Origin: Danxiaibacter flavus
GTDB taxonomy: Bacteria > Bacteroidota > Bacteroidia > Chitinophagales > Chitinophagaceae
Assembly (NCBI RefSeq): GCF_041060425.1
Contig: NZ_JAULBC010000002.1
Location: forward strand, 1,182,883 to 1,246,882
Reading direction: 5' to 3'
Length of the DNA: 64,000 nucleotides
How positions within the stretch are numbered: position 1 is the first letter of the stretch; the number at the start of each line of letters is the position of its first letter. The notes beneath the pieces are model-generated. The model had not been told where the DNA came from and made no database searches. It worked only from the letters and a program-made list of their open reading frames with translations. Below, one piece after another: positions 17,391 to 27,478 of this stretch. A program made the position numbers and the translations under genes.

Positions 17391-18269
17391 CCCTTGTAAA
17401 GCTGCCGCACCGCTCACGATTTCAGTAAGCTCTGTCGTAATCGCCGCCTGACGTGCCCTGTTGTAAGATATTTTCAGGCTCTTCAGCAGTTCGTTGGCAT
17501 TGTCGCTGGCTTTGTCCATCGCTGTCATACGTGCACCATGCTCACTTGCATTAGCATCCAGTACCGCTTTGTATAATTGGGTATTTAAGATCTTAGGCAT
17601 CAATTCTGCGATCAGTTGATCTTTGGCAGGCTCAAAAATGAAATCAGCTTTTTTAACGCCTTCTTTCTTTTCAACTTTAGGAATCGGCAGGAACTGTTCA
17701 ACCATGAAACGTTGTGTTGCAGCATTTTTAAATTCGCTGTACACGATTTCCACTGCATCAAATTCTTTCTTTTCAAAAGCTTTAACTGCAGCCGTTGCTA
17801 CATCCTGAACTGTTTCAAATTTCAGGTTCAGAAAAATATCTTTATATGCATCAGAAGTTTTGTAACCAGCTTTTGTCAAACTTTCCCAGCCTTTTTTACC
17901 AATATTCCAGATGGTAACATTGCCTGCCTTGTTTTGAGCTGCATATTTTTCAGCAATAACAGATTTGGTCAGTTTAATAACATTCGCATTGTAAGCACCA
18001 GCCAATCCGCGATCGCTGGTAATAGCAATGATCAACACTTTTTCTACATGCCTTTCTTCAGCCAGGTTAATACTAAGGTCGCCTTCCAGGTTGCTTACGA
18101 TGTTACTAAGCATTTCCTGCAACTTTTGTGCGTAAGGCCTCATCTGAATAATGGCATCCTGTGCACGACGCAATTTTGCCGCACTAACCATTTTCATAGC
18201 CTTCGTAATCTGTTGTGTATTCTGAATAGACTTAATACGGTTACGAACCTCTTTTAACTGACCAGCCAT
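17388..18269 (-). CDS. atpG: ATP synthase F1 gamma subunit
   Basis: The rotating central stalk of F1 ATP synthase, 293 residues. The N-terminal helix (MAGQLKEVRNRIKSIQNTQQITKAM; positions 1-25) and the C-terminal helix (YNRARQAAITTELTEIVSGA) are the conserved coiled-coil parts, with a Rossmann-like middle (ITSDRGLAGAYNANV). It is a stand-alone gene here: atpA and atpH, usually directly upstream, are absent, and the upstream neighbour is a divergent macroglobulin gene. It has a good promoter of its own. Confidence 0.97.
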   Translation of the reverse strand: MAGQLKEVRNRIKSIQNTQQITKAMKMVSAAKLRRAQDAIIQMRPYAQKLQEMLSNIVSNLEGDLSINLAEERHVEKVLIIAITSDRGLAGAYNANVIKLTKSVIAEKYAAQNKAGNVTIWNIGKKGWESLTKAGYKTSDAYKDIFLNLKFETVQDVATAAVKAFEKKEFDAVEIVYSEFKNAATQRFMVEQFLPIPKVEKKEGVKKADFIFEPAKDQLIAELMPKILNTQLYKAVLDANASEHGARMTAMDKASDNANELLKSLKISYNRARQAAITTELTEIVSGAAALQG

Positions 18270-18350
18270 AGTTGTTGATTTCTATTTAAAAAGACGGTTA
18301 TGAACGAATGATGATTTTTTACAAGACACAACACCGCCTCTTTTGGGGTG

Positions 18351-18380
18351 CAAAAGTAGCGCAAAGCGGCTGAATTTCAA
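18351..18380 (-). promoter_or_regulatory. atpG promoter (Bacteroidetes type)
   Basis: On the minus strand: TTG (18380-18378), a 19-base spacer, then TACTTTTG (18358-18351), a full match to the -33/-7 consensus. The start codon is about 80 bases downstream. Confidence 0.8.
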
Positions 18381-18601
18381 GTTGCAGGCTAAAAAAAGAT
18401 AGAAATGATTTAATAACTTTAAAAAGAAAGCAAAACATATTGAATCATATTCAAATATTACCTTTACGAGCAGTCCTATTCACTTAACAAAAAATTGGCA
18501 TGAGTAAATTTACTTTCTCTTACACAAATCCTACATTCATGAAGAATAAACCTGAACCAAAATATTCAATAAAACCACCTTTTATGGACACCCACAAGCG
18601 T

Positions 18602-21600
18602 ATGCCGGTAAAATTTTACTGGCTTGCCGTTCTAATCCTTTCCATTTTCTCGTATTCATGTAAACAATCAAAAAAGAAGCTTATTGAAGTTGATCCGGAG
18701 TATAGCAAATATGTAGAAGCTTATTCTTCCGGAGTGATTTCAAAGAAAAATGCCATTCGCATCAGGTTGGCTGCCGACGCTTCCACCACGCACACTCTTA
18801 ACGAAACCATTAAAGAGGCGCTCTTTAACTTCTCTCCTGCCGTGGAGGGCAATGCCTATTGGATCGATGCCCGGACAGTCGAGTTTAAACCAGCTAAAGA
18901 TCTTATTCCTAACACATTATATGAAGTCGGCTTTGCCTTGTCAAAAGTCGCATCCGTTCCTTCCAGATACAAGGATTTTAAGTTTAACGTCCAAACCCTC
19001 AAACCATCATTCCAGGTGAATGATTTTGGATTGAAAGCTGTCGGGAAAGAGCAAATGACACTTAACGGGCAGATTATTACCGCTGACGTTGAAGAATCTG
19101 CCAAAGTCGAAAAATTGCTTTCTGCCCGGTTAAATAACAGCGACTTAAAAATAAACTGGCAGCACAACGAAGCCAACCGTACGCATGATTTTGTGATCAG
19201 TAATATCAAACGCTCTTCTGGCGCGGGAAGCCTGGTATTAGCCTGGGATGGCAAGCCCCTGGATGCAGCGCTGAAAGACAAAAAAGAAATCATAGTGCCG
19301 GCTGCGGGCGATTTTGTCGTTCTTGGTGTGCAGGCGATTCAAGACAAAGAACAATATGCACTGGTACAGTTTAGCGATCCGCTTGCGGTTGGGCAGGTTT
19401 TGGATGGCCTCATCGCTATCAGCAATCAGGAAAATATCAGTTACACCATTCTTGGCAGCGAGGTCAAAGTGTATACCTCCGGTAAATTGGATGGAAATTA
19501 TACCGTGAATATTCATGAAGGCATTCAAAACCAGTGGGGAACGAAGCTCCCGAAAGCGTTTTCATCCAACGTGTTTTTTGAAAACAGGCGGCCATCAGTG
19601 AAAATTCATGGAAAAGGCGAAATATTACCGAACAGCGGCGGAAGGCTGGTATTGCCTTTTGAAGCTGTAAACCTGAACGCGGTGGATGTATCAATTGTTA
19701 AGATCTATGAAAATAATGTTGGTGTGTTTCTACAGCGGAATGATCTCGGCGGAAGCTCGGATCTCCGGAGAGTAGGCAGACCACTTGCACAGGCGACCAT
19801 CAGATTAGACAATGACAAAAGCCTCAATCTGAATAAAAAGAACCGTTTCTCGCTCGACCTGGACAAATACATTAAAGCCGAACCGGGAGCAATTTATCGG
19901 GTGTTTATAGGATTCCGACCGGAATACTCCATCTACACCTGCCAGGAAGGAATGAAAGAGAACAAGAAAGATGAGGACGACGAGTCCGATTATTACGAAT
20001 ATGCATCTGAAACGAATGGCGTTGATGACGATGAAGCCTTCTGGAACAGTTATGATACATACTACCCTTATGGTTATAATTGGGAACAGCGCGATAATCC
20101 CTGCAACAGGGCTTACTTCAACAAAGAACGTTTTGCTTATAGAAATATTATCGCCAGTAACATCGGGCTTACAGCTAAACGAGGCAGCAACAATTTGTTT
20201 GTAGCAGTGAGCAATATAATTACCACGACCCCAATGAAAGATGTTCAGCTGGAGGTATTGGACTATCAGCAACAGATCATTGGTAAAGGCTCAAGTAACG
20301 GTGATGGTATTGCGATGATTGACTTGAAACGCAAACCTTATTTATTGATTGCGAAGAACGGGAATGAACGTGGTTATCTTAAACTGGATGATGGAAATTC
20401 ATTAGCATTAAGCCGTTTTGATATTGCTGGTGCAGAAATTAAGAATGGAATCAAAGGTTTCATTTTTGGAGAACGTGGTGTTTGGAGACCCGGTGATAGT
20501 CTTTACCTGAGCTGTATTGTGGAAGATAAGGACAAGAAATTGCCAAAGGACCACCCTATTGAAATGGAACTGATCTCTCCACGCGGACAGTTGTATAAAC
20601 GAATGGTTCAAACAAATGCCGATGATGGATTCAATATTTTCAAAACAGCAACTGATGAAGATGCTCCGACAGGTAACTGGACCTGCAAGGTTAAGCTGGG
20701 CGGAAACACGTTTGAAAAAACGTTGAAGATAGAAACAGTAATGCCAAACCGGCTCAAGATTGATCTTGATTTTGGCGGACTTACTGCATTAGGTAAAGAT
20801 GCCAATGCAAGCGGAACATTATCGGCCAAATGGCTATTCGGCGCTACTGCACAAAATCTCAAAGCACGTGTTGACGCACAACTATATAAACGGGCTACGA
20901 CATTTAGCAAATTCAAAGATTACACATTTGATAATCCCACTTCTTCTTTTTCACCACAAACAAAAACCATTTTTGACGGTGCATTAAATGCGGAAGGATC
21001 AGCGACCGTAAGTCCGGCATTTGATGCAGGAGAAGATGCGCCCGGTCAGTTGTTGGCCAACCTGATGATTAAAGTTTTTGAACCGGGAGGCAACTTTAGC
21101 ATTGATAATATCGCCATGCCATACAATCCTTACAGCAGCTATGTTGGTGTGCATTTACCAGAAGGCGATAAAACATGGGGATACCTCGGGATAAACAAAA
21201 CACACCACGTGCAGATCGCCAACGTTACTACCGGCGGAAACCCGGTAAACGGATCTACGCAGGCAGATGTTGAACTGTATAAAATACAATGGCGCTGGTG
21301 GTGGGACAACAGCGGTGATGATCTGAGCAATTTTACGCAGGATCATTACAATAAACTTATCAAAACGCAGACTGTACAACTTAACAATGGTAAAGGCGAT
21401 TATGAAATGCGCTTTAATGATGATTCGTGGGGCCGTTATCTTATTTTGATAAGGGACAAACGCAGTGGCCATGTTACCGGCAAAACATTTTTTGTGGATG
21501 ATGATAGCTGGCGCAGTCGTGGTGATAACGAAGATAAAAGCGCATTGGCGATGTTGTCATTTACTACGGACAAAGAAAAGTATAATGCCGGTGATGATGT

Positions 21601-24154
21601 TAAAGTAACCATACCAAGTAGTAAAGGCGGCCGCGCATTAATCAGTATTGAAACAGGTAGCAAAGTATTAAAAACTTATTGGGTTAATACAGAACAGGGA
21701 CAAACGAAATTTTCTTTCAAGGCGGAAAAAGAAATGGCTCCGAATGTGTATGTGAATGTGAGCCTGATACAACCACATGCACAGACAATAAACGATCTAC
21801 CGATTCGCATGTATGGGGTGGTCCCGGTGATGATAGAAGATAAAAGCACGATCTTAAAACCAGTTATTAAAATGGATGATGTGATCAGACCGGAAGAGCC
21901 TGCATCCATAACTGTCTCAGAATCTTCCGGCAAACCGATGACTTATGTTGTTGCCATAGTTGATGAAGGATTATTAGATCTTACGCGATTTAAAACGCCT
22001 AATCCGCACGATGCATTTTATGCCAAAGAAGCATTGGGTGTAAAGAGCTGGGATCTGTACGACGAAGTAATTGGCGCGTGGAGCAGTGAACTGGAAAGGA
22101 TCCTGACAATCGGTGGTGACGCCGCTGCCGATCTTGCATCAAAAACAAGAAGAGCCAATCGCTTTAAAGCAGTTGTGCAATTTATGGGACCATTTAAAAC
22201 AAATGGAAGTAAAAAGACACATTCATTCACATTGCCTCCATACATGGGAAGTGTTCGCGCAATGGTAATTGCTGCGGGAGATAACGCTTATGGTATGGCA
22301 GAGAAAAGTGTGAAGGTGAAAAAGCCGCTGATGATGCTGGCGACGTTGCCGCGCGTGCTTGGTCCGAATGAAGAACTAAAGATTCCGGTAACTGTTTTCG
22401 CAACGGAAAACAATATCCGCAACGTGTCTTTGTCATTGCAAAGCAATCCGTTTATCGAAGCCGGCGGCACTCAAAATATCAGCTTTAGTGGCACTGGCGA
22501 GCAGGTGGTTTCTTTTACAGCAAAAGTGAAACCAACAACCGGCATTGGTAAAATAAAAATTGTTGCTACAAGTGGTAAAGAAAAAGCTGAATACGAAACA
22601 GAATTGGATATCCGCAATCCGAACCCTGTTACTACAAGTGTTACAGAATATACTTTACAACCAGGACAATCGTGGAATACCAATGTGTCTATGATCGGTG
22701 ATGCAAGCTCTAGCAAGGCTGTTTTGGAAGTGTCAAGTATTCCGGCTATTAACCTGGAAAAGAGACTCAACTTTTTGATCACATATCCGCATGGCTGCAT
22801 TGAACAAACAACATCAGGGGTATTTCCTCAACTGGCATTGAATCAATTGATCGACCTTGATGACAGGAAAAAAGCTGAAGTAGAAAGAAATGTGCGTGCT
22901 GGAATCCAAAGATTGCTGAATTTCCAACAATCAGATGGAGGATTCAGTTATTGGCCCGGCTACGGCGAAAGCAATGAATGGGGAACAAGTTATGGTGGTC
23001 ATTTTTTGTTGGAAGCTGCAGCTGCTGGATACAATGTTCCGGCAACTTTACTTCAATCGTGGAAACAATACCAACGCACAAAAGCGCTTGCATGGAACGT
23101 AACATCTGCACCATGGTATGGCAGCGATCTTGAACAGGCTTACAGGTTATATCTTCTTGCACTTGCAAAAGCACCTGAACTCGGGGCTATGAACAGATTG
23201 AAAGAATTTAAGTTCATCACACCGGAAGCTAAATGGCGGCTTGCTGCTGCATATCAGTTAGTCGGGCAACAGCAGGTTGCATTGCAATTGATCAGCGGAT
23301 TATCAACTTCATTTCCGGCCCGCGCTAATGCAGGCAGCACGTTTGGCAGTAGTCTGCGTGACCAGGCTATGGTACTGGAAACACTCACTATAATGGGCCG
23401 CAAAGCAAATGCAGATGCACTTGTAAGAAGTGTTGCAGCAGAATTATCGCAAGATCAATGGTACAGCACACAGACGACTGCTTATTCATTAATCGCCATC
23501 GCGAAATTCTGCGGACAAAACAAAGACAATAAAAAGATCAATGCTTCCATCAACACAAATGGACAGTCAGTCAGTATCAATACAAGTAATGTAGTCTCTC
23601 AGACTGACATCAAATGGAAAGGCAACAAGTCTTCAATACAAATGACAAACAAAGGCGGCAACGTGTTATATGTTCGTGTGATCAACCAGGGAAGGCCTTT
23701 AAGCGGGGAAAGCATCCAGGTTAGCAATAATCCTCAAGTGCTGGTCGTGAACGCTGAATATATGGACCTGACAGGTAAAATCATTGATGCAGCATCGATC
23801 AAACAAGGAACTGACTTTGTTGCAAAAGTTACTATAAGAAACCCCGGCTTCAGAGGACAGTATACTGAAATGGCGCTATCTCAAATCTTTCCCGGTGGCT
23901 GGGAAATTTTGAATACAAGATTGTACAATAGTGAAGGCGCATTTAAGTCTTCGCCAAGCGATTATATGGACATCCGGGATGATCGTGTATATCATTATTT
24001 TGATCTGCGACAAGGTGAAACGTTGACTTACTATGTACAATTGAATGCGGCATACCCGGGTAAATATTTCTGGCCAGGTGTTTACTGCGAAGCAATGTAT
24101 GATCACACAATCAGTGGAGGAACGAATGGTAAGTGGGTAGAAGTGAGTGAGTAA
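18602..24154 (+). CDS. Bacterial alpha-2-macroglobulin-family lipoprotein with thioester
   Basis: A giant periplasmic protease-trap protein (MG domains, then A2M and thioester/alpha-helical toroid domains). The frame is open from 18500, with Met codons at 18500, 18539, 18584 and 18602. I choose 18602 because it directly precedes a lipoprotein signal peptide (KFYWLAVLILSIFSYSC, Cys as lipid anchor); 18584 is also possible. The thioester motif is intact: HGCIEQ, Cys codon at 22796. Length from 18602 is 1850 residues. Bacterial A2Ms are usually encoded beside penicillin-binding protein 1C and are thought to protect the envelope from invading proteases during repair. Here pbpC follows after an inserted RAYT transposase and repeats. 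Confidence 0.93.
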   Translation: MPVKFYWLAVLILSIFSYSCKQSKKKLIEVDPEYSKYVEAYSSGVISKKNAIRIRLAADASTTHTLNETIKEALFNFSPAVEGNAYWIDARTVEFKPAKDLIPNTLYEVGFALSKVASVPSRYKDFKFNVQTLKPSFQVNDFGLKAVGKEQMTLNGQIITADVEESAKVEKLLSARLNNSDLKINWQHNEANRTHDFVISNIKRSSGAGSLVLAWDGKPLDAALKDKKEIIVPAAGDFVVLGVQAIQDKEQYALVQFSDPLAVGQVLDGLIAISNQENISYTILGSEVKVYTSGKLDGNYTVNIHEGIQNQWGTKLPKAFSSNVFFENRRPSVKIHGKGEILPNSGGRLVLPFEAVNLNAVDVSIVKIYENNVGVFLQRNDLGGSSDLRRVGRPLAQATIRLDNDKSLNLNKKNRFSLDLDKYIKAEPGAIYRVFIGFRPEYSIYTCQEGMKENKKDEDDESDYYEYASETNGVDDDEAFWNSYDTYYPYGYNWEQRDNPCNRAYFNKERFAYRNIIASNIGLTAKRGSNNLFVAVSNIITTTPMKDVQLEVLDYQQQIIGKGSSNGDGIAMIDLKRKPYLLIAKNGNERGYLKLDDGNSLALSRFDIAGAEIKNGIKGFIFGERGVWRPGDSLYLSCIVEDKDKKLPKDHPIEMELISPRGQLYKRMVQTNADDGFNIFKTATDEDAPTGNWTCKVKLGGNTFEKTLKIETVMPNRLKIDLDFGGLTALGKDANASGTLSAKWLFGATAQNLKARVDAQLYKRATTFSKFKDYTFDNPTSSFSPQTKTIFDGALNAEGSATVSPAFDAGEDAPGQLLANLMIKVFEPGGNFSIDNIAMPYNPYSSYVGVHLPEGDKTWGYLGINKTHHVQIANVTTGGNPVNGSTQADVELYKIQWRWWWDNSGDDLSNFTQDHYNKLIKTQTVQLNNGKGDYEMRFNDDSWGRYLILIRDKRSGHVTGKTFFVDDDSWRSRGDNEDKSALAMLSFTTDKEKYNAGDDVKVTIPSSKGGRALISIETGSKVLKTYWVNTEQGQTKFSFKAEKEMAPNVYVNVSLIQPHAQTINDLPIRMYGVVPVMIEDKSTILKPVIKMDDVIRPEEPASITVSESSGKPMTYVVAIVDEGLLDLTRFKTPNPHDAFYAKEALGVKSWDLYDEVIGAWSSELERILTIGGDAAADLASKTRRANRFKAVVQFMGPFKTNGSKKTHSFTLPPYMGSVRAMVIAAGDNAYGMAEKSVKVKKPLMMLATLPRVLGPNEELKIPVTVFATENNIRNVSLSLQSNPFIEAGGTQNISFSGTGEQVVSFTAKVKPTTGIGKIKIVATSGKEKAEYETELDIRNPNPVTTSVTEYTLQPGQSWNTNVSMIGDASSSKAVLEVSSIPAINLEKRLNFLITYPHGCIEQTTSGVFPQLALNQLIDLDDRKKAEVERNVRAGIQRLLNFQQSDGGFSYWPGYGESNEWGTSYGGHFLLEAAAAGYNVPATLLQSWKQYQRTKALAWNVTSAPWYGSDLEQAYRLYLLALAKAPELGAMNRLKEFKFITPEAKWRLAAAYQLVGQQQVALQLISGLSTSFPARANAGSTFGSSLRDQAMVLETLTIMGRKANADALVRSVAAELSQDQWYSTQTTAYSLIAIAKFCGQNKDNKKINASINTNGQSVSINTSNVVSQTDIKWKGNKSSIQMTNKGGNVLYVRVINQGRPLSGESIQVSNNPQVLVVNAEYMDLTGKIIDAASIKQGTDFVAKVTIRNPGFRGQYTEMALSQIFPGGWEILNTRLYNSEGAFKSSPSDYMDIRDDRVYHYFDLRQGETLTYYVQLNAAYPGKYFWPGVYCEAMYDHTISGGTNGKWVEVSE

Positions 24155-24239
24155 ATTTCACGCGAGATTCACGCGGAAGGTTTCACGCGAAAGATTTCTC
24201 GCAGCGAACACAAAGAAGCAGCGGCGCAGCGAAGCTTTT

Positions 24240-24290
24240 GCTCTGCGAAGCCTCCAGGCTTCGCAGCCTTACTATACCGCTTGTAGCGAT
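24240..24290 (+). repeat. REP-like unit, left copy
   Basis: A 51-bp unit with two hairpins: CTGCGAAGCCT / AGGCTTCGCAG and CGCTTGTAGCG. It matches the unit at 25014-25064 at 48 of 51 positions in the same orientation, so the pair brackets the transposase gene as direct repeats. Confidence 0.85.
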
Positions 24291-24373
24291 TATACAATAT
24301 AACCTTACATTTTTAAAAACATATCATCACTTACGGTGATTATATTAAACAACCCTAAACCCTTAAACAAAAC

Positions 24374-24931
24374 ATGAGCTACGAATTTTCGGATGGCTAT
24401 AAAATAAGAGACCAGTCTGCAACACATTTTCTTACATTCACAATCATGGGATGGATAGATATTTTTTCGAGGCAGGTCTATAAAGATATTTTATTGGACT
24501 GCTTAAATCATTGTCGCAAATACAAAAGCTTAAAAGTTGGTGCATACGTTATTATGACCAATCATGTCCATTTCATCTGGCAGGCGCCGAACAACAATTT
24601 AAGTGACATAATCCGCGATTTTAAAAGCTTTTCAAGTAAACAAATGATAAGCGCAATTCAGCGAGAAAAAGAAAGCAGGAAAGACTGGCTGATCTACATG
24701 TTTGATTTTTATGCAAACAGAACGAACAATAATAAATTTTTTAAAGTATGGACCGGCAACAATCATCCTGAAGAAATTTACGGTCAGCCATTTATGATGA
24801 CAAAACTTAATTACATTCACAACAATCCGGTAAGAGCGGGTATAGTCGCAGAGCCGTCGCATTATTTATACAGCAGCGCGACGAACTATGAGGGGAAGAA
24901 AGGATTGATTGATATTGATTTTCTTTATTGA
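24374..24931 (+). CDS. REP-associated tyrosine transposase (RAYT, Y1/HUH family)
   Basis: A 185-residue single-domain protein of the IS200-like Y1 transposase superfamily. It has the HUH-type metal site in MTNHVHFIWQAP (residues about 57-68) and a probable catalytic Tyr in LNYIHNNPVRAG near residue 142, a spacing and motif typical of RAYTs. RAYTs nick and mobilise or propagate REP palindromes in single-stranded DNA and are usually single-copy and domesticated. The gene is flanked by REP-like hairpin units on both sides (24240-24290, 24955-24998, 25014-25064), which are the likely substrates. It lies between the macroglobulin and PBP1C genes, same strand. Confidence 0.9.
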   Translation: MSYEFSDGYKIRDQSATHFLTFTIMGWIDIFSRQVYKDILLDCLNHCRKYKSLKVGAYVIMTNHVHFIWQAPNNNLSDIIRDFKSFSSKQMISAIQREKESRKDWLIYMFDFYANRTNNNKFFKVWTGNNHPEEIYGQPFMMTKLNYIHNNPVRAGIVAEPSHYLYSSATNYEGKKGLIDIDFLY

Positions 24932-24954
24932 AGATGTTTGAAAATCGCCGGAGG

Positions 24955-24998
24955 TGATAGAGTAAGACCACGCAGCCTGGAGGCCGCGCGGAGCAAAG
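24955..24998 (-). repeat. Degenerate inverted REP-like unit
   Basis: Read on the minus strand, this stretch (with GCAGCCTGGAGGC.. and GAGCAAAG on the plus strand) is a diverged copy of the 51-bp unit in the opposite orientation, 24 bases after the transposase stop. With the next unit it forms a head-to-head pair like a BIME. Confidence 0.6.
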
Positions 24999-25013
24999 TA
25001 TTCGCTTGTTCAC

Positions 25014-25064
25014 GCTCTGCGAAGCCTCCTGGCTTCGCAGCCTTACTTTATCGCTTGTAGCGAT
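25014..25064 (+). repeat. REP-like unit, right copy
   Basis: Same 51-bp two-hairpin unit as at 24240-24290 (three differences). It ends 9 bases before the pbpC start codon, so it forms the immediate leader of pbpC; no Shine-Dalgarno is visible there. Confidence 0.85.
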
Positions 25065-25073
25065 CTAATTTAA

Positions 25074-27478
25074 ATGAAAAAACTACCCACACATATCATC
25101 AACTATTTCAAAAATCTGTCTATCAAGGGCAAGATTAAATGGAGCTGTTTTATCATTTTATTGATAGGCTTTTGGTTGTCCATCCCCCGCCATCTTTTCG
25201 AAACGCCCACATCGTTTGTCATTACAGATAAAAATGGCACCTTACTAAACGCATACATCGCGCAAGATGGCCAATGGCGCTTTCCCTACGACAAAGATGT
25301 TCCTGAAAAATTTATCCGGTGTATTACAACATTTGAAGACAAACGTTTTTTCTATCATCCGGGTGTTGATCCTTTTGCCTTTAGCAGAGCAGTGTGGCAG
25401 AATATTCGAAACAAAGGAGTGGTAAGCGGCGGCAGTACATTAACCATGCAGGTGATCCGCATGAGTCGCGGTAGCAAGAGCAGAAATATCTGGAACAAAC
25501 TTATTGAAAGTGTTCTTGCAGTACGACTGGAATGCAGCTATAAAAAGAAATCAATCCTGGCTTTATATGCGTCTAATGCGCCTTTTGGAAGTAACGTAGT
25601 GGGGCTTGACGCTGCAGCCTGGCGCTATTTTGGTAGAAGCGCCAACCAGTTAAGCTGGGGTGAAATGGCTTCGCTTGCAGTGTTACCAAATGCTCCTTCA
25701 CTTATTCATCCCGGTAAGAATGAACACGAACTGCTGAGAAAAAGAAATGAACTGCTTGATAAACTCGTTGCGAACAAAACAATTGATGCAACCACATGCG
25801 AGTTGTCAAAAATGGAACCACTGCCAGGCGCCCCCAAACCTTTACCGCAATTGGCTCCTCACCTATTGGATCGCTTCAAAAAAGATTACGGATCACTGCA
25901 AAAAATGACCCGGAAATAACAACAGGTCTTCATTCTACGCTGGATGCAACTATTCAGCAGCAGGTAAATAGTATCTTATGGCAGCATCATTTGCAGTTGC
26001 AAGGGAACCAGATAAAAAATGCAGCTGCAATGGTGATGGAAGTAGAAACGGGAAACATTCTTGCATACGTGGGAAATGTCTATAACACCGAAGATTCATT
26101 GCTAGAAAGTCATGTTGATGTATTGGCATCTAAACGCAGTCCGGGTAGTACCTTAAAGCCCATTCTTTATGCATCTTTATTAGCCGAAGGAAAATTTTTG
26201 CCGCGTCAGTTAGTACCTGACATTCCAACACAATTAAACGGCTACTCGCCGGAAAATTTTGATCTCGGTTACGACGGAGCGGTTCCCGCAAACCGCGCGC
26301 TGGCCAGAAGTTTGAATATCCCGGCAGTAAAAATGTTGCAGCAATACAAGTATCAGCGCTTTTATAATGTGTTAAAACAATGCGGGTTTACAACGCTGAA
26401 TAAATCGGCCGACAATTATGGCATGAGCCTGATCCTGGGCGGATGTGAAATTTCTCCATTTGAGCTTGCCGGTGTTTATAGCAGCATGGCGAGAATGTAT
26501 ATGCATGAAAAAAAGAACAAAGGAAAATGGAACGACGACGACTGGTTTATGCCTGTGTATACAGCAGGTAAGCCAACCAAATCAATTACAGAAGGTAATC
26601 CGCTATTTGATTATCCGGCTTTGTGGCACACATTCAACGCCATGAATGAGGTAATGCGGCCAGGAGAGGAAGGCTTGTGGGGGCTGTTTTCTTCCGCTCA
26701 GCGTATCGCCTGGAAAACGGGTACCAGCTTCGGATTCAGAGATGGCTGGGCTGTCGGTTTCACTAAAAAATACTGTGTGGTTGTTTGGGTTGGAAATACA
26801 ACAGGCGAAGGCCGGCCCGACCTTACCGGGATAAATACCGCCGCTCCTATCCTGTTTGAAATTTTCCGGTTATTGCCAAGGTCAAATTGGTTTGATTCAC
26901 CTTCATCCGGGTTTATATACATGCCTGTTTGCCGGAAATCCGGGTATAAAGCTGGACCGGATTGTGAAGGTGCGGATACCATCCTGGTTTCTTCAAACGC
27001 TGTCAATGCCGCCATCTGTCCTTATCATCGCGTGATCCATCTGGATAAGTCCGGAACTTACCGCGTTACCGAAGCATGCGAATCTCCGGCTACGATGATT
27101 CACAAACCATGGTTCATTCTGCCACCAACCATGGAATACTATTATAAAACCAGGCACTCGGAATACAAGACTTTACCCGCGTTTATGCCGGGCTGCCAGA
27201 ACGAGTCAGTGAAACCGCTGGAAATTATTTATCCGGAAGAAGGTGCAAGAATTTATGTCCCGATTGAAATAAGCGGCGAAAAAGGCCGCACCATTCTCAA
27301 AGCCACGCATCGCAACAACGGGATAAAACTATTCTGGCACCTGGATGATGAATACATTGGAACCACTATCCAGTTTCACCAAATTGCGGCGAACCCTGCA
27401 CCGGGAAAACATGTTTTGACAATTGTTGATGAAAATGGCGAGACAGTGAGCAGAGGCTTTGAGATAGAAGCGAAGTAG
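25074..27478 (+). pseudogene. pbpC: Penicillin-binding protein 1C, interrupted by a -1 frameshift
   Basis: A bifunctional peptidoglycan synthase split over two frames. The first part, 25074-25919, holds the signal anchor (residues 21-37) and the GT51 transglycosylase domain (FEDKRFFYHPGVDP with catalytic Glu88, GGSTLTMQ). It stops prematurely. The rest, in the next frame from about 25904 to 27478, holds an intact transpeptidase: SxxK in PGSTLKP (Ser codon 26147), SLN at 26309 and KTGTS at 26714, then a C-terminal PBP1C-type domain. The switch falls at an A6 run (25900-25905). One more A would restore a single frame reading LQKNDPEITTG. It could be a true mutation, a sequencing error, or slippage on the A tract; every motif is preserved. 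Confidence 0.88.

Noticed and set aside
25796..25903. The ATG at 25796 as start of a separate transpeptidase gene
   Set aside because: The first 36 residues from this ATG overlap the transglycosylase frame and do not look like PBP; the conserved sequence starts at the A6 frameshift. A split gene cannot be fully excluded.
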